NCBI RefSeq assembly: GCF_001514235.1
Contig: NZ_KQ948926.1
Coordinates: forward strand, 739,861-803,860
Length of the DNA: 64,000 nt
DNA from: Streptomyces caeruleatus
Lineage (GTDB): Bacteria > Actinomycetota > Actinomycetes > Streptomycetales > Streptomycetaceae
Direction of reading: 5' to 3'
The notes beneath the pieces are model-generated. The model had not been told where the DNA came from. It did not search any database and saw only the letters and a program-made list of their open reading frames with translations. The position numbers were made by a program, and so were the translations under genes. Positions 8,896 to 18,192 of the stretch are shown here, piece after piece (position 1 is the first letter of the stretch; each line of letters begins with the position of its first letter).

Positions 8896-8931
8896 GGGAC
8901 AGGCCGTGGACCCGGCGTCGCGGCCTGTCCC
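8896..8931 (+). terminator. Hairpin terminator after the small peptide gene
   Basis: Perfect 11-bp stem GGGACAGGCCG / CGGCCTGTCCC with a 14-nt loop, starting 15 nt after the stop codon. It could also serve the leftward SDR gene that ends at 8991. Confidence 0.75.
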
Positions 8932-8932
8932 C

Positions 8933-8976
8933 GTTCTCGCGACGTTCTCGCGACGTTCTCGCGACGTTCTTGCGGA
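8933..8976. repeat. 11-bp tandem repeat, four units
   Basis: GTTCTCGCGAC is repeated three times exactly, with a fourth degenerate copy (GTTCTTGCGGA), directly behind the terminator. It is non-coding and looks like replication-slippage expansion. Confidence 0.8.
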
Positions 8977-8990
8977 ACGGCAGGACGGCC

Positions 8991-9821
8991 TCAGTCGTCG
9001 AACCCCGTCGCCCGCGTCGACTTCTCCCACGCCCCGACGTCCTCGCGGACCTGGTCCAGATGGCCGAGTACGGCCGTGACCCCGTCGTCGCCCAGGGGCA
9101 GCCGCAGGGGGGTCCGCTCGGCCTCCAGCGCGGCCCGGATCAGGGCCGCCGCCTTCGCCGGGTCGCCGGGCTGGGTGCCGTCCCCGGCGGAGACGGCTTC
9201 GCGGGTCTGCGCCACCTTGGGGTACAGGCCGCTGTCCGTGCTGGTCCCCGCCCGGCCGGTCTCGAACAGTGCCGTGCGGAAGGAACCGGGCTCGACGATC
9301 AGCACCTTGATGCCGTACTCGGCGACCTCGTCGGCGAGCCCCTCGGACAGGCCCTCCAGGGCGAACTTCGTGCCGCTGTACGCCGAGAAGCCCGCGAAGG
9401 ACATCTGCCCGCCCATGCTGCTCATCTGCACGATCGCCCCGGACCGGCGCTCGCGCATGTGCGGCAGTACGGCCCGGGTCAGGGCGGCCGGCCCAAAGAC
9501 ATGCACGTCGAACAGTTCGCGCAGTTCCCGCTCGGTCGTCTCCTCGAAGGCGCCGACGTGGGTGCGGCCCGCGTTGTTGACCAGGACGTCGATCCGCCCG
9601 TGCCGCGCCACGACGTCCCGTACGGCCGCCTGAGCCGCGCCCGTCTCCGTGACGTCCAGCCGCAGCGCCTCCGCCTGGTCGGGGTGCGCGGCCACCAGGT
9701 CGTCCAGGCCCTCGGGCCGGCGGGCCGCGCCGACCACCACGTCGCCCTCCGCGAGCGCCGCCTCCGCGAGCGCCCGTCCGAAACCGCTGGTCGCGCCCGT
9801 GATCAGCCACACCTTGTTCAT
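8991..9821 (-). CDS. short-chain dehydrogenase/reductase (SDR)
   Basis: The 276-residue product starts MNKVWLITGATSGFGRALAEA, with a classical glycine-rich NAD(P) loop (GATSGFG), NNAG motif, catalytic Ser in QMSSMGGQMSF and YSGTKFALEG (Tyr-x-x-x-Lys). The start is set at the ATG preceded by GAGGAGCTG; a longer frame exists upstream but would run through the regulator promoter. It diverges from a LysR gene with about 100 bp between, the usual arrangement of an LTTR and its target. The substrate is unknown. Confidence 0.9.
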   Translation of the reverse strand: MNKVWLITGATSGFGRALAEAALAEGDVVVGAARRPEGLDDLVAAHPDQAEALRLDVTETGAAQAAVRDVVARHGRIDVLVNNAGRTHVGAFEETTERELRELFDVHVFGPAALTRAVLPHMRERRSGAIVQMSSMGGQMSFAGFSAYSGTKFALEGLSEGLADEVAEYGIKVLIVEPGSFRTALFETGRAGTSTDSGLYPKVAQTREAVSAGDGTQPGDPAKAAALIRAALEAERTPLRLPLGDDGVTAVLGHLDQVREDVGAWEKSTRATGFDD

Positions 9822-9908
9822 GACAGCTCCTCGTAGTCGCATCGGCCCCGGATCGGCCCACTGCCCAGCGTGCGGCGGGCGGCGGTAGCCCGTCCAAGAC
9901 CCACGCCG

Positions 9909-9923
9909 ATAACCGATGGTTAT
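9909..9923. promoter_or_regulatory. LysR-type operator (T-N11-A palindrome)
   Basis: Perfect inverted repeat ATAACC-GAT-GGTTAT containing a T-N11-A core, in the SDR/lysR divergent gap and just before the lysR start. This position fits negative autoregulation plus control of the SDR gene. It overlaps two upstream ATG codons, which argues for the third ATG as the true lysR start. Confidence 0.7.
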
Positions 9924-9927
9924 GACC

Positions 9928-10827
9928 ATGGACGTTCATGTGCGCGACCTGCGCTACTTCGTGGCGGTGGCCGAGGAACTGCATTTCACCCGCGCGGCCG
10001 AGCGGTTGTATCTCTCGCAGCCCGCGCTCAGCAAGCAGATCCGGGCGCTGGAGCGGCAGTTGGGTGTCGAGCTGTTCCGGCGCGATCCGCGGGGCGTGCG
10101 GCTGACCGAGGCCGGGAGCGTGCTGCTGCCGTACGCGCGGCAGGTGCTGGACGCCTGGTCGGCGGGGTCCGCGGCGCTGGAGGCCGCCCGCGCGGCGGCG
10201 CGCGGCACGCTGGTGGTCGGGATGAGCACCAGCCCGGGCCGCGGCGGCCTGCTCCCGGCGATCCGCTCCCGCTTCACCGCCGCACACCCGGACACCGCCC
10301 TGCGGCTGCGCCAGACGAGCTGGGAGGACCCCACGGCGGGCCTGGCGGACGGCACCGCCGACGTCGCCTTCGTCTGGCTGCCCCTCCCCGACGCCGGCCG
10401 CTACGCCTGGACGGTGCTCGCGGAGGAACCCCGCCTGGTCGCCCTCCCGGAGTCCCACCCGCTCGCGACCCGCGCCGAGATCGATTTCACCGACCTGCTG
10501 GACGAGCCGTTCCTCGCCCTGCCGCCGAGCGCCGGTCCGCTGCGCGACCACTGGCTCGCCCTGGAGGAGCGGGGCGGCCGCACGCCGCGTGTCGGCGCGG
10601 AGATCGCCGGCACCGAGGAGACGTACGAGGCCATAGTCGCCGGCCTGGGCATCTGCCTGGTCGCGACGGGCAACGCCCCGCTGATCACCCTGGGCGGGGT
10701 CGTCACCCGCCCGGTCCGCGGGCTCTCGCCCAGCCGCTACGCCCTGGCCTGGCGCCGCGCGGACGCCCGGCGTCCCCTCGTGCGCGCCTACGCGCACGCC
10801 TGCCGACAGGCCACGGGGCAGCCATGA
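9928..10827 (+). CDS. LysR-family transcriptional regulator
   Basis: The product is about 299 residues from MDVHVRDLRYFVAVAEELHF. It has an N-terminal winged HTH (residues about 3-62, with RAAERLYLSQPALSKQIRALE) and a type-2 periplasmic-binding-protein effector domain. ATG codons at 9916, 9922 and 9928 are in frame; the last is preferred because the first two fall in the operator. No Shine-Dalgarno is visible, so translation may be leaderless. It diverges from the SDR gene. Its 3' end is the source of a tandem triplication. Confidence 0.88.
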   Translation: MDVHVRDLRYFVAVAEELHFTRAAERLYLSQPALSKQIRALERQLGVELFRRDPRGVRLTEAGSVLLPYARQVLDAWSAGSAALEAARAAARGTLVVGMSTSPGRGGLLPAIRSRFTAAHPDTALRLRQTSWEDPTAGLADGTADVAFVWLPLPDAGRYAWTVLAEEPRLVALPESHPLATRAEIDFTDLLDEPFLALPPSAGPLRDHWLALEERGGRTPRVGAEIAGTEETYEAIVAGLGICLVATGNAPLITLGGVVTRPVRGLSPSRYALAWRRADARRPLVRAYAHACRQATGQP

Positions 10828-11040
10828 CCGGGCACACGCTCACGCCCGCTCCGCCGCGGGCCCGCCTGGCCGCTACGCCCTGGCCTGGCGCCGCGAGGAC
10901 GCCCACCGACCCCTCGTGCGTGCCTACGCGCAGGCCTGCCGACAGGCCACGGGGCAGCCATGACCGGGCACACGCTCACGCCCGCTCCGCCGCGGGCCCG
11001 CCTGGCCGCTACGCCCTGGGCTGACGTCGCGAGGACGGAC
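10734..11040. repeat. 136-bp tandem triplication of the lysR 3' end
   Basis: Units start at 10734, 10870 and 11006, exactly 136 bp apart, each beginning CCGCTACGCCCTGG. The first unit includes the last ~30 codons and stop of lysR, the second is a full non-coding copy (with CTGCCGACAGGCCACGGGGC repeated at 10800 and 10936), and the third is a partial, diverged copy. The stop and following bases are copied too, so this is a duplication of the gene's end, not a protein repeat. Confidence 0.9.
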
Positions 11041-11106
11041 GGGGGCCCTCCTACGCGCCTGTGCCGGAGCCTGCGGGCGGGCGCGCGGGCGTGGCCAGGG
11101 CTGTGT

Positions 11107-13308
11107 TCATGCCTGTTCCGTCGCCGGCTCGGCGGGGGTCGTGCCCAGCCGGGCCTGCTCCTCCTCGACGATGCGGCGGGCCAGGGCGAGGTCGGAGATG
11201 TCGACGGCGTCCGGGGTGGACTCGGCGACCGCGCTGCGGCGGGCGTAGGCGTCGAACAGGCGGGACTTGTTCTCCAGCAGCCGCACGAGGCGTTCGTCGA
11301 CGCCGCCCGTGCAGAGCAGGCGGTGCACATGGACCGAGCGGACCTGGCCCATGCGGTGGGCGCGGGCGACCGCCTGGTGTTCGACGGTCGGCTTGAGCTG
11401 GGGTTCGCAGAGGATGACGACGGAGGCGGCCTGCATGTTGAGGCCCACTCCCCCGGCCTCGATCTGCGCGAGCAGGACCGCGTGGCCGGGCGCGGCGGCG
11501 AAGTCGTCGACGAGCTGCTGCCGACGGGCGGGCGGCACGCTGCCGGAGATCGGCCCGAAGAGCCGGCCGGGCGCCTGACTCGTGCCCGCGGCTCCTCCCT
11601 GAGCGTCCGTCAGTGCGTCCCGCACCGCCCGCAGCACGTCCCGGAAGCCGGAGAACACAACGACCTTCAGTCCGTTCTCGGCGGCCTCCCCGGCGATCTC
11701 GCGCAGCCGGTCCAGCTTCGCCGAGCGCTCGGGGCGGGCGTACGCCGCCCTGCGCATCGCCATGAAGTTGCCGGCGCGGACGGCCTCGCGGTAGGCCTCC
11801 TCGTCCGCCGCGCTGGGCTCCTCCCACTCGTCCGTGTGCTGGAGGGCGGGGAGTTCGGTGAGGACGTCCTGCTGGTTGCGGCGCAGGTAGACCGGCGCTA
11901 CCGCCCTGCGGAACGCCTTCGAACCGGCCACCGAGTCGTGGTCGTCGACGGACTCGGCCAGGTCGGGCCTGAGGATCCGCACCAGGCTGCGGAACTCCTC
12001 GACGCGGTTCTCCATGGGCGTACCGGTCAGGAACAGCACCCGGTCGCACGTCCCGGCCCATGCGGAGACGGTCCGGGAGCGGAGGGTGTCGGGGTTCTTC
12101 ACATAGTGCGCCTCGTCGACGACGAGCATGCCCAGCTCGCCGCCGCCCGGCGCAGGGAAGCCGCGCAGGGCGTCGAAGGTGGTGACGGCGACGCCGCCGC
12201 GGTCCTTCCAGTCGGTGAACGCCTCCCGCCGGTCGGGGCCGTGCAGCGGTGTCACGCGCAGCGTGCTGCGCTTCTCGATCTCCCGGGTCCAGTTGATCAG
12301 CACGCTGGCCGGGCTGACCACCAGGAAGTGGCTCTGTCCGGCGGCGGCGAGGTGCGCCAGCGCGGCGATGGCCTGGATCGTCTTGCCGAGTCCCATCTCG
12401 TCGCCGAGGATCGTGCGGCGCTGGGCGAGGGCGAAGCGGGTGCCGAAGGCCTGGTAGCCGCGCAGCGAGACCCTGCGGTGGGTGTCGTCGAGCGTCTGGG
12501 TCCGGACCCGCTCGGCCACCTCGTCCGGCAGGAACCCCTCGGCCGCGGCGGGGTCGGGGGCGCGGCCGCAGACCTCGGCGAGCAGGCCGTAGTACTCGGC
12601 GGAGCGCAGCTCGAAGTCGACCAGGGCGGCCGGTTCGGACTCCGGGTGGCGCAGCAGGTCGACGGAGGCCTGCGCGAGCAGTTCGGGTACGCCGTCCCGG
12701 TCGGCCTGTTCGGTCAGGGCGCGGATCTCGGCGGCCGCCGCCAGCGCGCGCTCCCGTTTGGCCTGCCCCGCGAACAGCATGCGCAGCCGCCCGGCCACCG
12801 GCCCCGCCTCGGCCAGCAGCGGGCCGAGCCTCCCGCTCAGCGCCCCGGCCGCGTCGACGGCCCGGCGCGCCTCGGGGCCCGCCTCCACCAGTACGCCGAG
12901 CGCCATGACCAGGGCCGTGGTCCGGGGTTCCGGGCGGTCCACGTCGATGTGTACGGCGATGGTGTCCCGTACGGCGTCGGCGATCCGGCGGGCGGCGGCC
13001 ACCGTCTGGTCGGCGGTCTGCTGTCCGACCCCGGGCAGCTGACGCAGCCGGTACGGCCCGGCGTCGAGGACCTGCCCGACCGTCCGGAACCCGCCCTTCT
13101 CCACCTCGCCGAGCCGCAGTCTGCCCTCGGTGACGTCCTTGAGCCGCGCCACCGGGATGACGTCCAGCTCGCGCCGGGCCAGGTCGTCGTGGATCGGCGC
13201 CAGAGCCTCCCGTACGGCCTCCACGGCGCGCGCGTGGTCGCCGGCCAACGCCTGTGCCGCCTCGTACAGCCGCCCGCCCCGGGCCACCGTCTCCCGTTCG
13301 CTCCGCCC
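11107..13308 (-). CDS. SNF2-family DEAD/DEAH-box helicase-like ATPase
   Basis: The product is about 733 residues from MGRSERETVARGGRLYEAAQ. An N-terminal region includes a helix-hairpin-helix-like stretch (YRLRQLPGVGQQTADQTV). Then come an SNF2_N ATPase with Walker A GDEMGLGKT, DEAH box (VVDEAHYVKN), LTGTPMENR motif III, and a helicase C domain with GLNMQAASVVI and QAVARAHRMGQ (motif VI). All motor motifs are intact. Such proteins translocate on dsDNA in repair or remodelling. An upstream GTG at 13446 is in frame, but the extension is low-complexity Arg/Gly, so the ATG after GGGAAGGGG is preferred. It diverges from the WGR operon. Confidence 0.87.
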   Translation of the reverse strand, partial: GRSERETVARGGRLYEAAQALAGDHARAVEAVREALAPIHDDLARRELDVIPVARLKDVTEGRLRLGEVEKGGFRTVGQVLDAGPYRLRQLPGVGQQTADQTVAAARRIADAVRDTIAVHIDVDRPEPRTTALVMALGVLVEAGPEARRAVDAAGALSGRLGPLLAEAGPVAGRLRMLFAGQAKRERALAAAAEIRALTEQADRDGVPELLAQASVDLLRHPESEPAALVDFELRSAEYYGLLAEVCGRAPDPAAAEGFLPDEVAERVRTQTLDDTHRRVSLRGYQAFGTRFALAQRRTILGDEMGLGKTIQAIAALAHLAAAGQSHFLVVSPASVLINWTREIEKRSTLRVTPLHGPDRREAFTDWKDRGGVAVTTFDALRGFPAPGGGELGMLVVDEAHYVKNPDTLRSRTVSAWAGTCDRVLFLTGTPMENRVEEFRSLVRILRPDLAESVDDHDSVAGSKAFRRAVAPVYLRRNQQDVLTELPALQHTDEWEEPSAADEEAYREAVRAGNFMAMRRAAYARPERSAKLDRLREIAGEAAENGLKVVVFSGFRDVLRAVRDALTDAQGGAAGTSQAPGRLFGPISGSVPPARRQQLVDDFAAAPGHAVLLAQIEAGGVGLNMQAASVVILCEPQLKPTVEHQAVARAHRMGQVRSVHVHRLLCTGGVDERLVRLLENKSRLFDAYARRSAVAESTPDAVDISDLALARRIVEEEQARLGTTPAEPATEQA

Positions 13309-13492
13309 CATCGCCCCCGGCCCCTTCCCGCCCCTCCCGCCGCGTCCTCGCATCCTGCCATCCGGGCGGGGGCGGGTCCGAGCTGCGGTCCGCGTCCCCC
13401 GGTCGGTGACCTCACTGTCAGTGGCCCCCACTACTGTGACGGCCACTTGATCGAACGATCACCGGCCGGGGGGCCGGCGAAGGGGAGGGGCC

Positions 13493-16400
13493 GTGCGGCG
13501 CTGGGAGTTTGTCGGAGACGGTTCGGCGAAGTTCTGGGAGGCGGGGGCCGAGGGAGCCGTCGTCACCGTGCGCTACGGGCGAGTCGGCGCGCAGGGCCGT
13601 ACGCAGGTGAAGGAGCTGGACTCGGCCGAGGCGGCCGCACTTCATCTGGCGAAGGTCATCGCGGAGAAGGAGCGCAAGGGGTACCGGGAGATCTCGGCCG
13701 AGGTCGCAGCAGCCGCCGTCGAGGCCGCGGACGCGGCGCCGAACTCGCCGGACCGGGCCGCTCCGGCCGACGAGGTCGTGCTGCCCGACGAGGAGACCTT
13801 CGAAGTACCGGCCGCCTGGCGGCGGTTGGTCCACCCGAGGCGGGGCGGGATCAAGCGTGGCGCTGTCGCGCCGCACAGCGACGCCGAGGAGCTGGTGGCC
13901 GGCCGGCTGAAGCAGGAGGCGGACTGGATCGAGCAGATGCTCACCTCCCCGCTGAGCGACGCCCGGATCGTCGGGGCGGTCCGCTCGCATCTGAGCGGCA
14001 GTCACGGTCCGCTCGGCGCTGCCGCGCTGGCCGCGATGACCATGCACTACCAGCTCCCCCACGGGGTCTTCGTGGACACCTGGGTCCACGACCACGGCCT
14101 GGCCTTCGCCGCCCGCGCGGTCGTGGAGTACTTCGACCTAGAGGTCCACTGGCGGCAGTACGGCGTGAACCGCCAGGACCCCCGGCTCAGCTTCCGGGCC
14201 GTCGGCGGCTATGTCGAGGGCCAGTGGGCGCGCCCGCACTTCGCGGACCGGATGCGGGCCCTGCTCGCCTCGGCCGACGAGGACTCCTACCGGGAGGCCG
14301 TCACCGCGCTCGCGCCGTGCCGGGACGCGGAGCGCCGTCGCGTCGTCGTGTCCTATCTGGTGCCCGGCGAGCGGGAGTGGGTCGCCGAGTGCTGCACGGG
14401 CGAGGTCGTGGACGACCCGCTGCTGCGGGAGATGCTGCTGTGCTCGATCGGCTCTCCCGACCAGCTCGCCCACTTCGGCAGCAGGCTGCGTCTGCACTGG
14501 GGCGGCTGGTCGATGGCGTTCGTCGCCACGCTCGCCGAGGGCACCGGCACCGCGTTCGCGCCGATGCTGGAGGAGGGGCTGGACGTCGCGTACGGCTCCG
14601 ACCGGACCAAGGCCCTCGCCGGCGCCCTGGTCGAACTGCCCTCGGACGACGCCTTCGGCATCCTTCTCGCCCGCGTCGAGGACAAGCACGTCCGCCCGCA
14701 TCTGCTGGAGGCGATGCGGCGTTACCCGGTGCGCGCCCTGCGCCTGCTGGGCAGGGCGGCGCTGGGCACCGCCAAGTACGCCTCCATGGCCCGGCAGTTG
14801 CTGGCCGCGCACGTCCACACGCACCCGAAGCTGACGGCCGCCGTGCTGCCCGACCTGCCCGGCGCCGTCGCCGACCTCGTCGAACCGATGCTCACCAGCA
14901 GCGACCGAGTGGCCGACGCCCCGCCGCAGGCGCTGCCCGCACTGCTGGTCAGCCCGCCGTGGTCGAGGAAGCGTACGGCCCGCAAGGCGCGCGTGGCGGA
15001 CGGGACGCCGGTCGTGCCGGAGCCCCGGGTCGCCTGGCTGCCGGGTGAGCGGGAGGAGTGGGCCGGCACCACGTCCTGGTACGCCCGGTGGCGCAAGGGG
15101 CACACCTGGAGCAAGGAGATCGGGATCCTGCAGCGGGGCGAGCAGTTGAAGGACGTCCGGGACGTCCGGCTGTTCGTCGACGGGCCCGAGGACGTCGTAC
15201 GGCCGCTGCTGGCCGTCTGCGCCCCCAAGGACTACTGGGACGGCGAGGCCTCGCTCAAGCCGGTCGCGGCCAGGCACGGGGTGCACGCCCTGCCGTTGCT
15301 GCTGCACGCCGCCGCCCGGCATCCCTCCACCCTGGGCGGGCCGGTCCTGCCGTATCTGAGTGTCGAGGTCGCCGCGCTGGTGTGCGACTGGCTGGCCCGG
15401 CTGAAGTCGGCCGACGCGACGGCCCGTTCGTGGCTGGCGCGGCACGGTCTGGCCGCCGTCCCGTTCCTCGTCCCCCACGCGGTGGGCAAGCCCGGCCTGG
15501 TGCGCCGGGGCGCCGAGCAGGCCTTGCGGCTGGTGGCGGACGCCCAGGGCGGGGAGGCGGTGCTGAAGGCCGCCGCCGAGTGCGGGCAGGAGGCCGCGGA
15601 CATCGTCGAGGAGTTGCTGGCCGCCGATCCGCTGGAGAGCTCGCTGCCGGCACGTATGCCGGTTGTGGGCGCCTGGGCGGCCCCCGCGCTGCTGCCGCAG
15701 ATCCTGCTGAAGGAGGGCGGCGCGCTGCCCGCCGACGCGGTGGGGCACGTCCTGACCGTGCTGGCGGTGTCCAAGCCCGGCGAGGTCTACCCCGGCCTCG
15801 ACGTGCTGACCGAGCACTGCACGGCCGACTCCCTCGCCGTTTTCGCCTGGGGTGTGTTCGAGCAGTGGCGGCTCGCCGGGATGCCCCCGAAGGAGAGCTG
15901 GGCGCTGCACGCGCTGGGCTGGCTCGGGGACGACGACATTGTCCGGCGTCTGACTCCCGTGCTGCGCGCGTGGCCCGGTGAGGGGGCGCACCACCGTGCC
16001 GTGGAGGGGCTGAACGTCCTCGCGTCGATCGGCACCGACGTGGCGCTGCTGCATCTGCACGGCATCGCCCAGCGGGTGCCGTTCAAGGCCCTGAAGGTCC
16101 GGGCCCAGGAGAAGATCGCCGAGGTCGCGGAGGGTCTCGGTCTCACGGCCGAGCAGCTCGGCGACCGGCTCGTCCCCGACTTCGGCCTGGACTCCGACGG
16201 CAGCACGGTCATCGACTACGGCACCCGGCGCTTCACCGTCGGCTTCGACGAGCAGCTGCGCCCGTATGTGCGGGACGCCGACGGCAAGCCCCGCAAGGCC
16301 CTGCCCGCCCCGGCCGCCAAGGACGACCCGGAGCTCGCGCCGGCCGAACGCAAGCGGTTCGCCGCGCTGAAGAAGGACGTCCGGACGGTCGCCTCCGACC

Positions 16401-17095
16401 AGGTACGGCGGCTGGAGGCGGCGATGGTCACCGGGCGGTCCTGGACGGCGGCGGAGTTCCAGGAGCTGTTCGTGGCGCATCCGTTGCTGTGGCATCTGGT
16501 GCGGCGCCTGGTCTGGCTCGGCGAGGCGGACGGGGAGGTGACGGCGTTCCGGGTGGCGGAGGACCGTACGTTCGCGGACGTGGGCGACGACGAGCTGACG
16601 CTGCCGGAGGGCGCGAGCGTCCGTCTGGCGCATCCGCTGCACCTGGGTGACGACCTCGGCGCCTGGTCGGAGCTCTTCGCCGACTACGAGATCCTCCAGC
16701 CGTTCCCGCAGCTGGGCCGGTCCGTGCACGCCCTCGGCGAGGAGGAGGCCACGAGCCGCCGGCTGGCCCGGTTCGAGGGCGCGACCGTGCCGGTGGGCAA
16801 GCTGCTCGGCCTGACCAAGCGCGGCTGGGAGCGGGGCGAACCGCAGGACGCGGGCGTGGAGTGCTGGTTCTACCGGCGTCTCGGGGAGGGCCGCTACCTG
16901 GTGATCGACCTCGACCCCGGCATCCCGGTCGGCATGGTCGAGGAACTCGGCGACCAGACCTTCAGGGCCGTGGGCCTGGACAACCGCCCGGACGGCTGGT
17001 GGAACAACCGCGACAGCGGGCTGCGCTTCGGCGGCCTCGACGCGGTCATCGCCTCCGAGCTGCTCGCCGATCTCACCGAGGTGACCGCGAAGTGA
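13493..17095 (+). CDS. WGR and DUF4132 domain protein
   Basis: This 1200-residue cytosolic protein opens with a WGR domain (about 1-75: RRWEFV...SAKFWE...VTVRYGRVGAQGRTQ), a nucleic-acid-binding fold known from PARPs. A long helical repeat region and a C-terminal DUF4132 domain (about 900-1195) follow. E. coli YehI/MolR share this architecture. GTG start with GGGGAGGG just upstream. The stop overlaps the next gene (GTGA), the first of four such overlaps in a five-gene operon. Its biochemical role is unknown; WGR suggests sensing of nucleic acid ends, as inference. Confidence 0.85.
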   Translation: MRRWEFVGDGSAKFWEAGAEGAVVTVRYGRVGAQGRTQVKELDSAEAAALHLAKVIAEKERKGYREISAEVAAAAVEAADAAPNSPDRAAPADEVVLPDEETFEVPAAWRRLVHPRRGGIKRGAVAPHSDAEELVAGRLKQEADWIEQMLTSPLSDARIVGAVRSHLSGSHGPLGAAALAAMTMHYQLPHGVFVDTWVHDHGLAFAARAVVEYFDLEVHWRQYGVNRQDPRLSFRAVGGYVEGQWARPHFADRMRALLASADEDSYREAVTALAPCRDAERRRVVVSYLVPGEREWVAECCTGEVVDDPLLREMLLCSIGSPDQLAHFGSRLRLHWGGWSMAFVATLAEGTGTAFAPMLEEGLDVAYGSDRTKALAGALVELPSDDAFGILLARVEDKHVRPHLLEAMRRYPVRALRLLGRAALGTAKYASMARQLLAAHVHTHPKLTAAVLPDLPGAVADLVEPMLTSSDRVADAPPQALPALLVSPPWSRKRTARKARVADGTPVVPEPRVAWLPGEREEWAGTTSWYARWRKGHTWSKEIGILQRGEQLKDVRDVRLFVDGPEDVVRPLLAVCAPKDYWDGEASLKPVAARHGVHALPLLLHAAARHPSTLGGPVLPYLSVEVAALVCDWLARLKSADATARSWLARHGLAAVPFLVPHAVGKPGLVRRGAEQALRLVADAQGGEAVLKAAAECGQEAADIVEELLAADPLESSLPARMPVVGAWAAPALLPQILLKEGGALPADAVGHVLTVLAVSKPGEVYPGLDVLTEHCTADSLAVFAWGVFEQWRLAGMPPKESWALHALGWLGDDDIVRRLTPVLRAWPGEGAHHRAVEGLNVLASIGTDVALLHLHGIAQRVPFKALKVRAQEKIAEVAEGLGLTAEQLGDRLVPDFGLDSDGSTVIDYGTRRFTVGFDEQLRPYVRDADGKPRKALPAPAAKDDPELAPAERKRFAALKKDVRTVASDQVRRLEAAMVTGRSWTAAEFQELFVAHPLLWHLVRRLVWLGEADGEVTAFRVAEDRTFADVGDDELTLPEGASVRLAHPLHLGDDLGAWSELFADYEILQPFPQLGRSVHALGEEEATSRRLARFEGATVPVGKLLGLTKRGWERGEPQDAGVECWFYRRLGEGRYLVIDLDPGIPVGMVEELGDQTFRAVGLDNRPDGWWNNRDSGLRFGGLDAVIASELLADLTEVTAK

Positions 17096-18192
17096 CCGCA
17101 CCCGTGACGTCCGAGAGCGCCGAGGAGCGGTTGCAGCGCCCGCCCGCCGAGGTCCGTTACGCCGACGAGCTCGCCGCCCTGCGCGCGGCCGACGGTGATC
17201 CGCGCCCGCCGGGCTGGCAGCTCAGCCTGCGCGCCGCGCGCCGCTTCGTCGTCGGCGACGAACAGGCGGGCGTCAGCCGTAAGTTCGTCGGCAACGTCTC
17301 CTTGGTGGAGCGGGCCCTGGTGACCCTGGCCACCAACCGGGGGCTGATGCTCGTCGGCGAGCCGGGCACCGCCAAGTCGCTGCTGTCCGAGCTGATCGCG
17401 GCGGCCGTCAGCGGCAGTTCCGCGCTGACCGTGCAGGGCGGCGCGGCCACCACCGAGGACCAGATCAAGTACTCCTGGAACTACGCGCTGCTGGTCTCCG
17501 AGGGCCCGTCCTCCCGTTCCCTCGTGCCCGCGCCGATGCTGCGCGGCATGGCCGAGGGCCGGATCGTGCGCTTCGAGGAGATCACCCGCTGTCCGCTGGA
17601 GGTGCAGGACTGTCTGCTGTCGCTGCTGTCCGACCGGGTCATCGCCGTTCCCGAACTGGACGGGCCGCAGGGCATGGTCTTCGCCCGTCAGGGCTTCAAC
17701 GTCATCGCCACGGCCAACACCCGTGACCGGGGCGTCAACGAGATGAGCGCCGCCCTCAAGCGCCGTTTCAACTTCGAGACGGTCTTCCCCATCCCGGACT
17801 TCGACACCGAGCTGGCGTTGGTCGAGGCCGAGGCCACGGCGTTGCTGCGGCAGTCCGGGGTGACGGCGGCGCCGCGCCGGGACGTGCTGGAGGTCCTGGT
17901 CGGCACGTTCCGTGAACTGCGGGGTACGGCCGGGCGGGGTGAGCGGATGTCGGCGGTGATGAGCACCGCCGAGGCCGTGTCGGTGGCGCACGCGGTGGGG
18001 GTGCGCGGCTGGTTCCTGCGCGGTGAGCCGGGCGGCGCGGCGGACGTCGTGGCGAGCCTGGCGGGCACGGCCGCGAAGGACAGTCCGGAGGATCTGGCGC
18101 GGCTGCGGCGGTTCCTGGAGCAGGAGGTGCCGCGACGCAAGGGCGGGCAGTGGCAGGCACTGCACGACGCGCGGCATCTGCTGGCGGACTGA
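17092..18192 (+). CDS. MoxR-family AAA+ ATPase
   Basis: The 366-residue product has Walker A GEPGTAKS (residues 89-96), Walker B IVRFEEI, a sensor-1 asparagine region (FNVIATANTRDRG) and the arginine finger zone ALKRRFNFETV. This is the MoxR/RavA/YehL type, chaperone-like ATPases that work with VWA proteins. The GTG start overlaps the preceding stop and is preferred over further upstream starts inside the DUF4132 gene. The partner VWA gene lies two genes downstream. Confidence 0.9.
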   Translation: MTAPVTSESAEERLQRPPAEVRYADELAALRAADGDPRPPGWQLSLRAARRFVVGDEQAGVSRKFVGNVSLVERALVTLATNRGLMLVGEPGTAKSLLSELIAAAVSGSSALTVQGGAATTEDQIKYSWNYALLVSEGPSSRSLVPAPMLRGMAEGRIVRFEEITRCPLEVQDCLLSLLSDRVIAVPELDGPQGMVFARQGFNVIATANTRDRGVNEMSAALKRRFNFETVFPIPDFDTELALVEAEATALLRQSGVTAAPRRDVLEVLVGTFRELRGTAGRGERMSAVMSTAEAVSVAHAVGVRGWFLRGEPGGAADVVASLAGTAAKDSPEDLARLRRFLEQEVPRRKGGQWQALHDARHLLAD

